A stretch of 64,000 nucleotides of DNA, taken from the NCBI GenBank assembly GCA_022842165.1, contig JALHQC010000002.1, forward strand, positions 1 through 64,000, given 5' to 3'. The notes below the pieces were generated by a model. That model was not told the DNA's origin, did no database searches, and saw only the letters and a program-made list of their open reading frames with translations. A program made the translations under genes and the position numbers. Below are positions 46,625 to 55,894 of this stretch, piece after piece. Within the stretch, counting starts at the first letter, position 1. Each line of letters begins with the position of its first letter. The stretch comes from a bacterium (GTDB taxonomy: Bacteria > Pseudomonadota > Alphaproteobacteria > Rhizobiales > Aestuariivirgaceae).

Positions 46625-47434
46625 ATGGAAGCCAAGCAAAACGACATGACGCCGCACGAAGCGGCCCGGGCCTTGCGCTGGCTCGCCGAAATGGGGGCGG
46701 ACGACATCATCGCGGAAAACCCGGTGAACCGCCTTCAGCCGGCACCGCCGCCGGCCCCGCGGGCCGCCAGCGCCCCGGCCATTGCGCAAGTGGTGGCGCC
46801 GGCGCTTTCGCGCGCGCTGCTGCCTGCGGCAGGCGTTTCGAGTGCGGCGGGCTGCAGCAGCCTGGCGGAGATCGAGGCGGCACTTTCGGCCTTCGATGCC
46901 TGCCCGCTGAAGAAGACCGCGACAAGGCTGTGCTTTGCCGATGGCAACCCGCAGGCGCGCGTGATGCTGGTGGGCGAAGCGCCGGGCCGCGATGAAGACA
47001 TTCAGGGGAAGCCCTTCGTCGGCAAGTCGGGCCAGCTGCTGGACCGGATGTTGCAGGCCGTGGGCCTTTCGCGGCAATCCGGCGAACGCGACAATGCGGT
47101 GTTCATCACCAATGTCATCTTCTGGCGGCCGCCCGGCAACCGGACACCGACCGAAGCCGAGACGACCATGTGCCTGCCCTTCCTGATCCGCACGATCGAG
47201 ATTCAGAAACCCGACGTCATCGTGTGTCTTGGAGCGACGCCCGCGCATCGCCTGACGGGAAAGTCGGAAGGCATCTTGAAGCTGCGCGGCAAGTGGCTGG
47301 CGGCAAACATCAGTGGACGGAACATTCCGCTGCTGCCGACGCTGCATCCCGCTTACCTGCTGCGCCAGCCCAACCAGAAGCGGCTCGCCTGGCGCGATCT
47401 GCTGTCTTTACGGCAGATGCTCGACGCGCATTGA
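46625..47434 (+). CDS. Family-4 uracil-DNA glycosylase
   Basis: A 269-residue Fe-S UDG. An N-terminal alanine/proline-rich extension of about 75 residues precedes the core: [20 protein letters not shown] (117-136), [13 protein letters not shown] (163-175), [14 protein letters not shown] and HPAYLLR (from 241). The usual CxxC pair is FDAC here (Phe90, Cys93); other cysteines are 77, 103, 183 and 201. A second UDG, UdgX, is encoded at 29525-30196. Divergent from ETF-QO. Confidence 0.92.
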   Translation: MEAKQNDMTPHEAARALRWLAEMGADDIIAENPVNRLQPAPPPAPRAASAPAIAQVVAPALSRALLPAAGVSSAAGCSSLAEIEAALSAFDACPLKKTATRLCFADGNPQARVMLVGEAPGRDEDIQGKPFVGKSGQLLDRMLQAVGLSRQSGERDNAVFITNVIFWRPPGNRTPTEAETTMCLPFLIRTIEIQKPDVIVCLGATPAHRLTGKSEGILKLRGKWLAANISGRNIPLLPTLHPAYLLRQPNQKRLAWRDLLSLRQMLDAH

Positions 47435-47450
47435 TGGCTTGCAACGATCA

Positions 47451-47525
47451 CTAAGCAAGCGCCGCTGCGGCAGCTGCGTGTGCCGCGGCGGACGATGCAA
47501 CCAAGAGCGCGCCAAGCGATCTCAT
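47451..47525 (-). CDS. Possible tiny hydrophobic ORF (24 residues)
   Basis: ATG at 47525 to TAG at 47451 reads MRSLGALLVASSAAAHAAAA and four more residues: a signal-peptide-like sequence and nothing else. No ribosome binding site is evident, and alanine-rich frames arise by chance at this GC content. Reported only because the sequence is unusually signal-like. Confidence 0.2.
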   Translation of the reverse strand: MRSLGALLVASSAAAHAAAAAALA

Positions 47526-47699
47526 TTTCTGGTTACGTCAAGATCAAAAACAATCTTTACGTAGATATTTCAACTGTTTCTCTTGTCCTCACCACGCGAT
47601 TGGTGTTTTATGCCGCCGATTGAAAGATGTGGTTCGCACACGAGTTCCGGTAACTCAGAACCGCGGATACCGAAACTCCGTCCGTAGGTTATTCACGTC

Positions 47700-48239
47700 A
47701 TGACAGAGGCACGCCAATTCATTCCTGTCAGGATTGCGATCCTGACGGTGTCGAACACCAGAACGCTCGAGAATGACGTGTCGGGTCAGACGCTCGCCGA
47801 TCGCGCGGCTGCCGCCGGCCACCTGCTGTCGGCGCGCAAGATGGTGAAGGACGACATCCGCGCGATCCGCCATATCCTGCGCGACTGGACCAACAGGAAC
47901 GACGTCGACGTCATTATCACCACCGGCGGCACCGGGCTGACCGGGCATGACGTGACGATCGAAGCCGTGCGGCCGCTGTTCGAAAAGGAGATCGACGGCT
48001 TCGGCACGCTGTTCCACATGGTGTCGTTTCCGAAGATCGGCACCTCGACGGTGCAGTCGCGCGCGACGGCGGGCGTCATGAAGGGGAAATACATCTTCTG
48101 TCTTCCAGGCTCGCCCGGCGCCTGCCGCGACGGCTGGGACCAGATCCTGCAGCCGCAGCTCGACTATACTCACCAGCCGTGCAACTTCGTCGAGATCATG
48201 CCGCGGCTTGAAGAGCACCAGACGCGCAACAAGGGCTGA
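47700..48239 (+). CDS. moaB: Molybdenum cofactor biosynthesis protein B
   Basis: A 179-residue MogA/MoaB-like molybdopterin adenylyltransferase family member. The VDVIITTGGTGLTGHD motif is near 75-91, and the C-terminal KYIFCLPGSPGACRDGW is conserved. It acts in molybdenum cofactor synthesis; other moa genes are not in this window. A clear terminator follows. Confidence 0.94.
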   Translation: MTEARQFIPVRIAILTVSNTRTLENDVSGQTLADRAAAAGHLLSARKMVKDDIRAIRHILRDWTNRNDVDVIITTGGTGLTGHDVTIEAVRPLFEKEIDGFGTLFHMVSFPKIGTSTVQSRATAGVMKGKYIFCLPGSPGACRDGWDQILQPQLDYTHQPCNFVEIMPRLEEHQTRNKG

Positions 48240-48285
48240 GGCTCATCCGGAGCGGCGGCCGCGGCTTTGCCGCCACTGATGCGAA

Positions 48286-48309
48286 GGCCCGCTTACAGGC
48301 GGGCCATTT
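48286..48309 (+). terminator. Rho-independent terminator of moaB
   Basis: GGCCCGC, loop TTACAG, GCGGGCC, then ATTTTCCC: a perfect 7-bp GC stem with a short T run, 46 nt after the moaB stop. Confidence 0.78.
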
Positions 48310-48579
48310 TCCCTGAGCGGAGTTCATTCGGTTGCAATTCCTCACGTTACCGTGAGCATAACTGTAACTTCGTGATGCACAATTGATGCGATGGCGGTGA
48401 TCCAGTTTCAAGCCATTGACGGGATTGGGTTTCCTTATTCTCCGGACTGTCAGCCGGCTTGATTCGATTGGTGCAGAAACAGGCATATCTTTGGATCATC
48501 GAAACGGCCCACACCGCTGCTTCGGAAATGATCAACCGGGGAGAATTTCTCCCTCAACCTGCAAACTGGAGATTACACC
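48310..48579 (+). promoter_or_regulatory. Leader region with two palindromes upstream of a small secreted-protein gene
   Basis: 270 bp without a gene. CTCACGTTACCGTGAG (48341-48356) is a 6+6 palindrome, and GGGAGAATTTCTCCC (48539-48553) is a 7+7 palindrome close to the start codon. Both are candidate operators. No core promoter can be assigned with confidence. Confidence 0.35.
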
Positions 48580-48813
48580 ATGAACAAGATCACCCTTTCG
48601 CTTCTTGCGCTCACAGCCCTCACCGGCGCTGCCATCGCCAACGACCGCACCGAGGAAGGCACCATCGCCTCGCGCAACGTTGCCAAGAACAATGCCGCGA
48701 TTACGGAGAGCGCCGGCGCCAGCGTGGTCAGCGATGCGCAGTCCGACGCTTCGGACTTCCTGCTGATCAAGCGCTACGGCATCGAGCCGAACACCGGCAA
48801 CGGCAACGACTAA
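48580..48813 (+). CDS. Small secreted protein of unknown function
   Basis: A 77-residue protein: MNKITLSLLALTALTGAAIA is a clear signal peptide, leaving a polar mature part of about 57 residues with no cysteine or known motif. GGAGA precedes the ATG by about 9 nt. It is monocistronic, with a long upstream region, and faces the EamA gene. Confidence 0.75.
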   Translation: MNKITLSLLALTALTGAAIANDRTEEGTIASRNVAKNNAAITESAGASVVSDAQSDASDFLLIKRYGIEPNTGNGND

Positions 48814-48834
48814 GCCGCTACGCAGTGAAGACGA

Positions 48835-49722
48835 TCAGGGGGCCGTGTCCACGACGCGGCCCCCTTGGCGTCTGGGTGCGCCTGCGCCCGAGACGATGGC
48901 GAGGCCAAAGAGGATGACAAGGCCGCCGATGATCTGGGCCAGAACGATATCCTCGCCCAGCACGAGGAAGGCGGTGCAGATGCCGACGACCGGCATCAGC
49001 AGGATGAAGGGCGCCACCTCGTCCATGCGGCACTGCTTCAGCAGCGAGAACCAGCACATATAGGCGAGATAGAAGCCGACGACGCCGACGAAGGCGAGCA
49101 TCGACCATTCAAGGAGCCCGGCGGAGTGCACGGCATTCCACTGGCCGCTCTCGAAAAGAAGGGTGGCTATCGCCAACTGCGGCACGCTTCCCATGGCATT
49201 GGCCTTGAGGAGGCCGACACCGCTGTCGCGCCCGAGCCTGCGTGCCAGAACCTGGCCCAGCGCCCAGGCAAAGGCGCCCAAAATGATCATCAGCGTGGGG
49301 ATGAAGGCGGGCGCCTCCTCCGGCAGGCCAATGACGATCGCCACGCCGGCGATCGCCAGGACGGTGCCGAGCGATTTCCGCAAGTCGAGCTTTTCCTTCA
49401 TGATCGCCCAGTCGAGCAGGACGGCCATCGGGATCTGGATCTGGAGGATGAGGTTGGCGGCGGTGGCCGACATCTCGCGCAGGCCCCAGAACAGCAGCGC
49501 GCCCTGGATGGTGACGGCGAGCGAGGAAATGGCGATGATCGAGCCGACCGGGGTTTTCAGCCTCTCGCGATGGGTGAGGCTCAAAACGATTGCAATTCCG
49601 CCATAGACCATCAGCATCATGAAAAGCGGCGGGAAATGCGCCACGGCGGGCTTGGCGATGGTGAAGCCCATGCCGAAAAACAGCGGCGGCATGAGGGCCA
49701 AGAGAATCTGGCGTCTGGTCAT
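48835..49722 (-). CDS. EamA-family (DMT) transporter
   Basis: A 295-residue inner-membrane protein with about ten hydrophobic helices arranged as two EamA repeats (for example PVVGICTAFLVLGEDIVLAQ in the second). These are drug/metabolite or amino-acid exporters; the substrate is unknown. ATG 49722 is preferred over the TTG at 49734. Divergent from the radical SAM gene, so its promoter abuts the SOS box. Confidence 0.88.
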   Translation of the reverse strand: MTRRQILLALMPPLFFGMGFTIAKPAVAHFPPLFMMLMVYGGIAIVLSLTHRERLKTPVGSIIAISSLAVTIQGALLFWGLREMSATAANLILQIQIPMAVLLDWAIMKEKLDLRKSLGTVLAIAGVAIVIGLPEEAPAFIPTLMIILGAFAWALGQVLARRLGRDSGVGLLKANAMGSVPQLAIATLLFESGQWNAVHSAGLLEWSMLAFVGVVGFYLAYMCWFSLLKQCRMDEVAPFILLMPVVGICTAFLVLGEDIVLAQIIGGLVILFGLAIVSGAGAPRRQGGRVVDTAP

Positions 49723-49776
49723 GGGCGCGGACAATGGCCGAGATTGCCGGCGGCAACAATCTTGTTCTTAAATCTT

Positions 49777-49791
49777 GTTCTTGATTTGTTC
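49777..49791 (+). promoter_or_regulatory. LexA (SOS) box, GTTC-N7-GTTC
   Basis: GTTCTTGATTTGTTC has the exact alphaproteobacterial LexA spacing. It overlaps the -35 hexamer of the radical SAM gene promoter, the expected position for repression. Two more GTTC words (49764, 49796) lie nearby but with 9- and 4-base spacing. Confidence 0.78.
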
Positions 49792-49809
49792 TCTGGTTCG
49801 CACTATATC
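49781..49809 (+). promoter_or_regulatory. Sigma70-type promoter of the radical SAM gene
   Basis: TTGATT (49781-49786), 17 bases, TATATC (49804-49809). Transcription would start about 7 nt later, at or next to the ATG at 49817. No purine-rich ribosome site precedes that ATG, so a leaderless mRNA is likely. Confidence 0.65.
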
Positions 49810-49816
49810 TCCCCTC

Positions 49817-50953
49817 ATGTCCACGTTGATCGACAAGCGTCAGGCCTTAGGGCTGGACCCCGCGATTCTCGGAGCCGGGCGTTACACAGCGCTCGATGCG
49901 CAGGCGCGCGGGCGTGGCGCGAAGATCAATCTTTCCGGCCGCTTCGAGGCCTTCAGCCGCTCGCTGTTCGACGATGGCTGGCAGGGGCTGGAAGACCTGC
50001 CGCCGTTCAAGACCCAGGTCTTCGAGGAAACGCCGAAAACCATCATCGCGCGGAACGAATCGCCCGACATCTCCTTCGACCGCTCGATCAACCCCTATCG
50101 CGGCTGCGAGCATGGCTGTTCCTATTGCTATGCGCGGCCGGCGCACGCCTATATGGGCCTGTGGCCCGGGCTCGATTTCGAGAGCAAGCTGTTCGCCAAG
50201 CCCAATGCGGCGGAACTGCTGCGGGCCGAGCTTTCGGCGAAGAACTACCAGCCGCGCACCATCGCGCTGGGCGCCAATACCGATGCCTACCAGCCGATCG
50301 AGCGCGAGCGGCGGATCACCCGGCGCATCCTCGAAGTGCTATCCGAATTCAACCATCCGGTCGGCATCGTCACCAAGTCGGCGCTCGTCACACGCGATAT
50401 CGATATCCTGGGACCGATGGCAAGCAAGGGCCTCGTCAAGGTTGCACTGTCGGTGACGACGCTCGATGCGAAGCTGTCGCGCGCGATGGAGCCGCGGGCT
50501 TCGACGCCGGCAAAGCGGCTGGAGGCCATCGAACAGCTTTCGGCGGCGGGAATTCCCACCGTCGTCATGGTGGCGCCGATCATTCCGGCGGTGAACGATG
50601 CCGAGATCGAGGCCATACTCAAGGTTGCGCAGACAGCCGGCGCGCGGGAAGCCGGCTATGTGATGCTGCGCCTGCCGCTCGAGTCGCGCGACGTGTTCAA
50701 GGACTGGCTGCAGGCGACAATGCCGGAGCGCGCGGCAAAGGTGATGTCGCTCGTCAAGTCGGTGCGGAACGGCAAGGAGAATGATTCGACCTTCGGCCGC
50801 CGCCAGACCGGCACCGGCCCCTATGCATGGTCGATCGGGCGGCGCTTCGAACTCTCCTGCCAGAGGCTCAACCTCAATCTCTCGAAGGTCAAGCTGTCGA
50901 CCGAGCTTTTCCGCCGGCCGCCGCAGCCGGGCGAGCAGTTGACGCTGCTCTGA
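49817..50953 (+). CDS. PA0069-type radical SAM protein (spore photoproduct lyase-like)
   Basis: A 378-residue radical SAM protein. The cluster motif is in NPYRGCEHGCSYCYARPAH (CxxxCxxC). The family is related by sequence to SplB DNA-photoproduct repair enzymes, but its reaction is not established. The SOS box upstream supports a DNA-damage role. The frame opens at 49775; homology begins at ATG 49817. It ends 21 nt before rnhB. Confidence 0.9.
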   Translation: MSTLIDKRQALGLDPAILGAGRYTALDAQARGRGAKINLSGRFEAFSRSLFDDGWQGLEDLPPFKTQVFEETPKTIIARNESPDISFDRSINPYRGCEHGCSYCYARPAHAYMGLWPGLDFESKLFAKPNAAELLRAELSAKNYQPRTIALGANTDAYQPIERERRITRRILEVLSEFNHPVGIVTKSALVTRDIDILGPMASKGLVKVALSVTTLDAKLSRAMEPRASTPAKRLEAIEQLSAAGIPTVVMVAPIIPAVNDAEIEAILKVAQTAGAREAGYVMLRLPLESRDVFKDWLQATMPERAAKVMSLVKSVRNGKENDSTFGRRQTGTGPYAWSIGRRFELSCQRLNLNLSKVKLSTELFRRPPQPGEQLTLL

Positions 50954-50974
50954 GCCCTCGCCCATAAGGGGCGG

Positions 50975-51585
50975 ATGGCAGTCGGTGTTCCGAATTTTTC
51001 GATCGAGCTGGCGGCAATCGCCAGGGGTGCGACGCGCGTCTGCGGCATCGACGAGGCCGGACGCGGGCCATGGGCGGGGCCCGTGGTTGCCGCCGCCGTG
51101 GTGCTCGACCCCAAACGCATTCCTTCAGGGCTCAATGATTCGAAGAAACTGTCTCACGCCCAGCGCGAGGCGCTGTTCGAGCCCATCCTGCGGACGGCGC
51201 AGGTCGGCATCGGCATTGCTGATGAGGCGCGGATCGACCGCGACAACATTCTCGCCGCAACGCTGTGGGCGATGGCTGAAGCCATAGCCAAGCTGGGCGA
51301 CATCTCGCTCGCGCTGATCGACGGCAACCGCGCGCCGAAGCTTTCCTGCCCCGTTCAGACCATCGTCGGCGGCGATGCGAAGTCTGTCTCGATTGCGGCG
51401 GCATCGATCATCGCCAAGGTGACGCGCGACCGCATCATGGCGGCGCATGACCTGACTTATCCCCAATATGGATTCGCGCGCCACAAGGGCTATGGCACCG
51501 CGATCCATGCCGAAGCGCTGAAGGCGCATGGCCCCTGCCCGCTGCACCGGAAAAGCTTTGCGCCCGTTGCGGCATTTTTCATCCG

Positions 51586-51589
<4 letters not shown>
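50975..51589 (+). CDS. rnhB: Ribonuclease HII
   Basis: A 204-residue nuclease removing ribonucleotides and RNA primers from DNA. GIDEAGRGPWAGPVVAAAV contains the catalytic Asp26-Glu27; further acidic residues follow in LIDGN and at SIIAKVTRDRIM. An AAGGGGCGG site lies before ATG 50975. Its stop codon overlaps a CtrA-type half-site serving ccrM. Confidence 0.96.
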
Positions 51590-52786
<1,197 letters not shown>

Positions 52787-52817
52787 GAGGCCTGGCGGCG
52801 ATGACGGTTGCGGCGTT

Positions 52818-52847
52818 CCGGCCTGAGGGTTTATGCCCATAGGCCGG
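52818..52847 (+). terminator. Intercistronic hairpin between ccrM and a HAD gene
   Basis: CCGGCCT (52818-52824) pairs with AGGCCGG (52841-52847), and an inner GGG/CCC adds to the stem. No T run follows, so it may shield or attenuate rather than terminate. Confidence 0.35.
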
Positions 52848-52864
52848 ACCGCAGGAGACAGCCC

Positions 52865-53545
52865 ATGAAAGCCCGCCAGCAGACTTCGTTTCTGTTCGAC
52901 CTCGACGGTACGCTGGTCGACAGCGTCTATGACCATGTGCTGGCCTGGCATGACGCGCTGCAGGAGGTGGGGATCGAGGTTTCGGTGTGGCGGCTGCACC
53001 GGCGGATCGGCATGTCGGGAGGGCTCTTCACCAAGGCGCTGGCACGCGAAACGGGACAGGAGTTCAGCGCTGGCATTCTCGAAAAGCTGAGGGCGCTGCA
53101 CGCCAAGTATTATGGTGCGCGCTCGATGCGGACAAGGCCGCTGCCCGGCGCGCAGGAGCTTCTGGCCTATCTCACCGACAACAAGATTCCCTGGGCGATC
53201 GCCACCTCGGGGCGGATCGAGACGGCGGGGCCGGTCTTGAAGATCCTCGGCGTCGATCCGGCAAAGAACGTGGTCATCACCCGCGACCTGGTGCGCTATG
53301 CGAAGCCCGACCCGGACCTGTTCCTGGCGGCGGCGGAGAAGCTCGGAACCGACATCACGTCGGCCTGTGTGGTGGGCGATTCGATCTGGGACATGCTGGC
53401 AGCGCAACGGGCGCGGGCGCTTGGCATCGGCTATCTCTCCGGCGGTTATGGCACGGAGGAACTCGAACGCTCGGGCGCCTATCGCGTCTATGAAGATCCG
53501 GCCGACATGCTGGCCCATATCGACGAGGTCGGCGGGCGGAGATAG
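52865..53545 (+). CDS. HAD-family hydrolase (phosphoglycolate phosphatase-like)
   Basis: A 226-residue HAD phosphatase. FLFDLDGTLVDS is motif I near 9-20, IATSG motif II, and KPDPDLF with VVGDSIWDM motifs III/IV. The substrate is a small phosphate ester, not further assigned. AGGAGA precedes ATG 52865. It converges on mutY. Confidence 0.89.
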   Translation: MKARQQTSFLFDLDGTLVDSVYDHVLAWHDALQEVGIEVSVWRLHRRIGMSGGLFTKALARETGQEFSAGILEKLRALHAKYYGARSMRTRPLPGAQELLAYLTDNKIPWAIATSGRIETAGPVLKILGVDPAKNVVITRDLVRYAKPDPDLFLAAAEKLGTDITSACVVGDSIWDMLAAQRARALGIGYLSGGYGTEELERSGAYRVYEDPADMLAHIDEVGGRR

Positions 53546-53549
53546 GGCA

Positions 53550-54680
53550 TCAATCGGCGGACTCCCCCTCACCTGACCCTTGCTGCGCGAGGGTCTTCCT
53601 CTCCCGCCGTGCGGGAGAGGAGGATAAGGCCAATGCCACAATCTTGCGGATGACCGTGGGCAACGCCTCGGCGTGGAGACCGGCGCGCGGGACCCAGCGG
53701 TAGTCGCCATCGCCGCGCAATGGGCCATCTTGCATGCTGGTGGCCTTCAGCACTTCGAGTTCGAGGTGGAAATGCGTGAAGGTGTGTTCGACGAGGCCGG
53801 GTAGGCGCCGCCATTTCGCGGCGATGGGCGTATGGGATTCGAGGCTTTCGGGATGCTGGGGGCCCCACTCGGTGGACGGCACTTCCATCATGCCGCCGAG
53901 CAGGCCCTTGTCGGGGCGGCGGCGGAGCAGCACCGCACCATCCGCCCGCTCGACCCAGAAGGCGATGCCCTTCCGGACCGGCACCGGGGCCTTCTTCTGC
54001 TTGCGCGGCAGGGAGGGTGCAAGGCCGGATTTGCGGCCGGCGCAATGTTCCGCCCACGGACAGATCAGGCAGTTGGGTGATTTCGGCGTGCAGATGGTGG
54101 CACCCAGATCCATCATGGCTTGCGCAAAATCTCCGGCACGGGTCTCGGGCACCAGCGCCTGCGCGCGGGTGCGGATTTCCGGCTTCGAGCCGGGAAGCGG
54201 CGTCTCGATCGCGTATATGCGGGATATGACACGCTCGACATTGCCATCGACCGCGGCATGGGGCCTGCCGAAGGCGATGGCGGCAATGGCGCCCGCCGTA
54301 TAGGGGCCGATGCCGGGAAGGTTAAGGAGTTCGGCCTCGGTCTCTGGAAACCGGCCGCCGAAGCGCGTGACGACTTCCTTCGCACAGGCGTGGAGGTTGC
54401 GCGCGCGGGCATAATAGCCGAGGCCTGCCCAGGCTTTCAGCACATCGTCCAGCGGGGCGGCGGCGAGTTGCTCTACCGAGGGCCACGCCCCCACGAATTT
54501 CTCGAAATAGGATTTGACCGCCTGGACGGTGGTCTGCTGCAGCATGATCTCCGAGAGCCAGACGCGGTAGGGGTCGGCGGACTGGCCGAGTGGTGCGCGC
54601 CACGGCAGGACGCGGGCGTGAATGTCATACCAATCAAGAAGTTGTGAGGCGAATTCTCCGCCCGGCCCTTGTTTGGCCAT
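53550..54680 (-). CDS. mutY: A/G-specific adenine glycosylase with a repeat-derived C terminus
   Basis: A 376-residue MutY. The helix-hairpin-helix region LLNLPGIGPYTAGAIAAIAF with the catalytic Asp in AAVDGNVERV, the Fe-S loop C-x6-C-x2-C-x5-C (CTPKSPNCLICPWAEHC), and a C-terminal Nudix-like 8-oxoG-recognition domain (WVERADGAVLLRRRPDKG) are present. The last 24 residues (SPARRERKTLAQQGSGEGE ...) are coded by the palindromic repeat at 53563-53622. ATG 54680 is preferred to the frame start at 54692. Confidence 0.95.
   Translation of the reverse strand: MAKQGPGGEFASQLLDWYDIHARVLPWRAPLGQSADPYRVWLSEIMLQQTTVQAVKSYFEKFVGAWPSVEQLAAAPLDDVLKAWAGLGYYARARNLHACAKEVVTRFGGRFPETEAELLNLPGIGPYTAGAIAAIAFGRPHAAVDGNVERVISRIYAIETPLPGSKPEIRTRAQALVPETRAGDFAQAMMDLGATICTPKSPNCLICPWAEHCAGRKSGLAPSLPRKQKKAPVPVRKGIAFWVERADGAVLLRRRPDKGLLGGMMEVPSTEWGPQHPESLESHTPIAAKWRRLPGLVEHTFTHFHLELEVLKATSMQDGPLRGDGDYRWVPRAGLHAEALPTVIRKIVALALSSSPARRERKTLAQQGSGEGESAD
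53563..53622. repeat. Palindromic repeat overlapping the mutY 3' end
   Basis: It matches the right half of the 39973-40098 element: CCCCTCACCTGACC, an inner hairpin (differing in sequence), TCCTCTCCCGC, then GCGGGAGAGGAGG. It lies at the convergent HAD/mutY junction and supplies the last codons of mutY. Confidence 0.75.
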
Positions 54681-54730
54681 TGTGCTGCGCAACTAGACGA
54701 CTCCTGTTAAGAAGCAGATATAGAGCGCCG

Positions 54731-55204
54731 ATGGAAAGCCTGAGCAAATATTTCCGCGAGATCACCCGCGCCGCCTTTGCGCGGCATGGTTTCGCGCAGG
54801 CCGAGATCATCACCAACTGGGGCGACATCGTCGGCCAGGACCTGGCGCAGGTTTCAGCGCCCGAGCGGATCAGGTGGCCGAGAGGAGCGGGCGAGGACGC
54901 CCAGAAATCCGGCGGTACGCTGGTGATCCGGGCGGCACCGGGCCGGGCGCTCGAACTACAATATGAAGCATCCCGCATCATTGGCCGCGTCAACAGCTTC
55001 TTCGGCTATGGCGCCATCGGCCAGATCAAGGTGATGCAGGCGCAGGAGCTGGGCAAGACGCCGCCCCGCCCCGCACCATTCAACCCGAAGCCTCTTCAAA
55101 ATCAAAGGCTTGAAGAACTGGACGATGGCCCGCTCAAGGCGGCGCTCGAGCGTCTCGGGCGGGGGATGGCGGCTGTGCGGCCCAGTTCTCCACAGAACAA
55201 ATAA
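54731..55204 (+). CDS. DUF721 (DciA-like) protein
   Basis: 157 residues. The DUF721 fold is visible in ITNWGDIVGQDLAQVSAPERI and in the GGTLVIRAAPGRALELQYEA strand region. DciA is the ancestral loader of the replicative helicase; alphaproteobacterial DUF721 proteins are presumed relatives. The C terminus is a flexible proline-rich tail. Divergent from mutY, and 39 nt before the DsbA-like gene. Confidence 0.82.
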   Translation: MESLSKYFREITRAAFARHGFAQAEIITNWGDIVGQDLAQVSAPERIRWPRGAGEDAQKSGGTLVIRAAPGRALELQYEASRIIGRVNSFFGYGAIGQIKVMQAQELGKTPPRPAPFNPKPLQNQRLEELDDGPLKAALERLGRGMAAVRPSSPQNK

Positions 55205-55243
55205 CGATTGGTTTCAACCCCCAACATCTAGTAGGTAACCGTT

Positions 55244-55861
55244 ATGACAGTGATTTCCCGCCGCCAGCTGCTTCTTGCCGGTACCGCGCTTGCCATCATG
55301 GGCATCGGCGCGCCCGCCTTCGCCCTCGATGTCGCCGAATTGAACAAGGCGCCAGCGCTTGGCGAGATGGCGCTGGGTGCGGGCGAAGACGCCAAGGTGA
55401 CGATCATCGAATATGCCTCCGCCACCTGCGGGCATTGCGCGGCCTTCCACAATGACGCGTACAAGAAGCTCAAGGCCGAATACATCGATACCAACAAGGT
55501 GCGCTTCGTGTTCCGCGAATATCCGCTGAACGATGCCGCACTTGCCGCCTTCATGATCGCGCGGGCGGCACCGAAGGAATCCTATTTCCCGCTGATGGAC
55601 GTGTTCTTCGAGACACTCGACACCTGGGCGAAGAATCCGGCCGAGGGGCTTCTCAACATCGCCAAGCAGGCGGGCTTCACGCAGGAAAAATTCGACGCGA
55701 CGCTGAAGGACCAGAACCTCGCCAAGGCGATCATGGAAATCCGCGACGGCGGCACGAAGTTCGGCGTGGAGGGCACGCCGACCTTCTTCATCAATGGCGA
55801 GCTTTACGACGGCGAGCGCACGTTCGAGGCATTCAAGGCGAAGATCGACCCGCTCCTCTAA
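55244..55861 (+). CDS. DsbA-like periplasmic thiol oxidoreductase
   Basis: A 205-residue protein. The N terminus SRRQLLLAG resembles a twin-arginine signal, with cleavage near AFA at about 27. The thioredoxin-fold active site is CGHC (Cys62, Cys65), with the cis-proline in EGTPTFF. It probably forms or isomerises disulfides in the periplasm. It lies directly upstream of smc, as in other rhizobia. Confidence 0.9.
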   Translation: MTVISRRQLLLAGTALAIMGIGAPAFALDVAELNKAPALGEMALGAGEDAKVTIIEYASATCGHCAAFHNDAYKKLKAEYIDTNKVRFVFREYPLNDAALAAFMIARAAPKESYFPLMDVFFETLDTWAKNPAEGLLNIAKQAGFTQEKFDATLKDQNLAKAIMEIRDGGTKFGVEGTPTFFINGELYDGERTFEAFKAKIDPLL

Positions 55862-55894
55862 GGGGCGGACGACGGCTGGGGGCAAGGGTTCAAG

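Noticed and set aside
49764-49780. A second LexA box formed by GTTC words at 49764 and 49777
   Set aside because: Spacing is nine bases instead of seven; only 49777-49791 fits the consensus.
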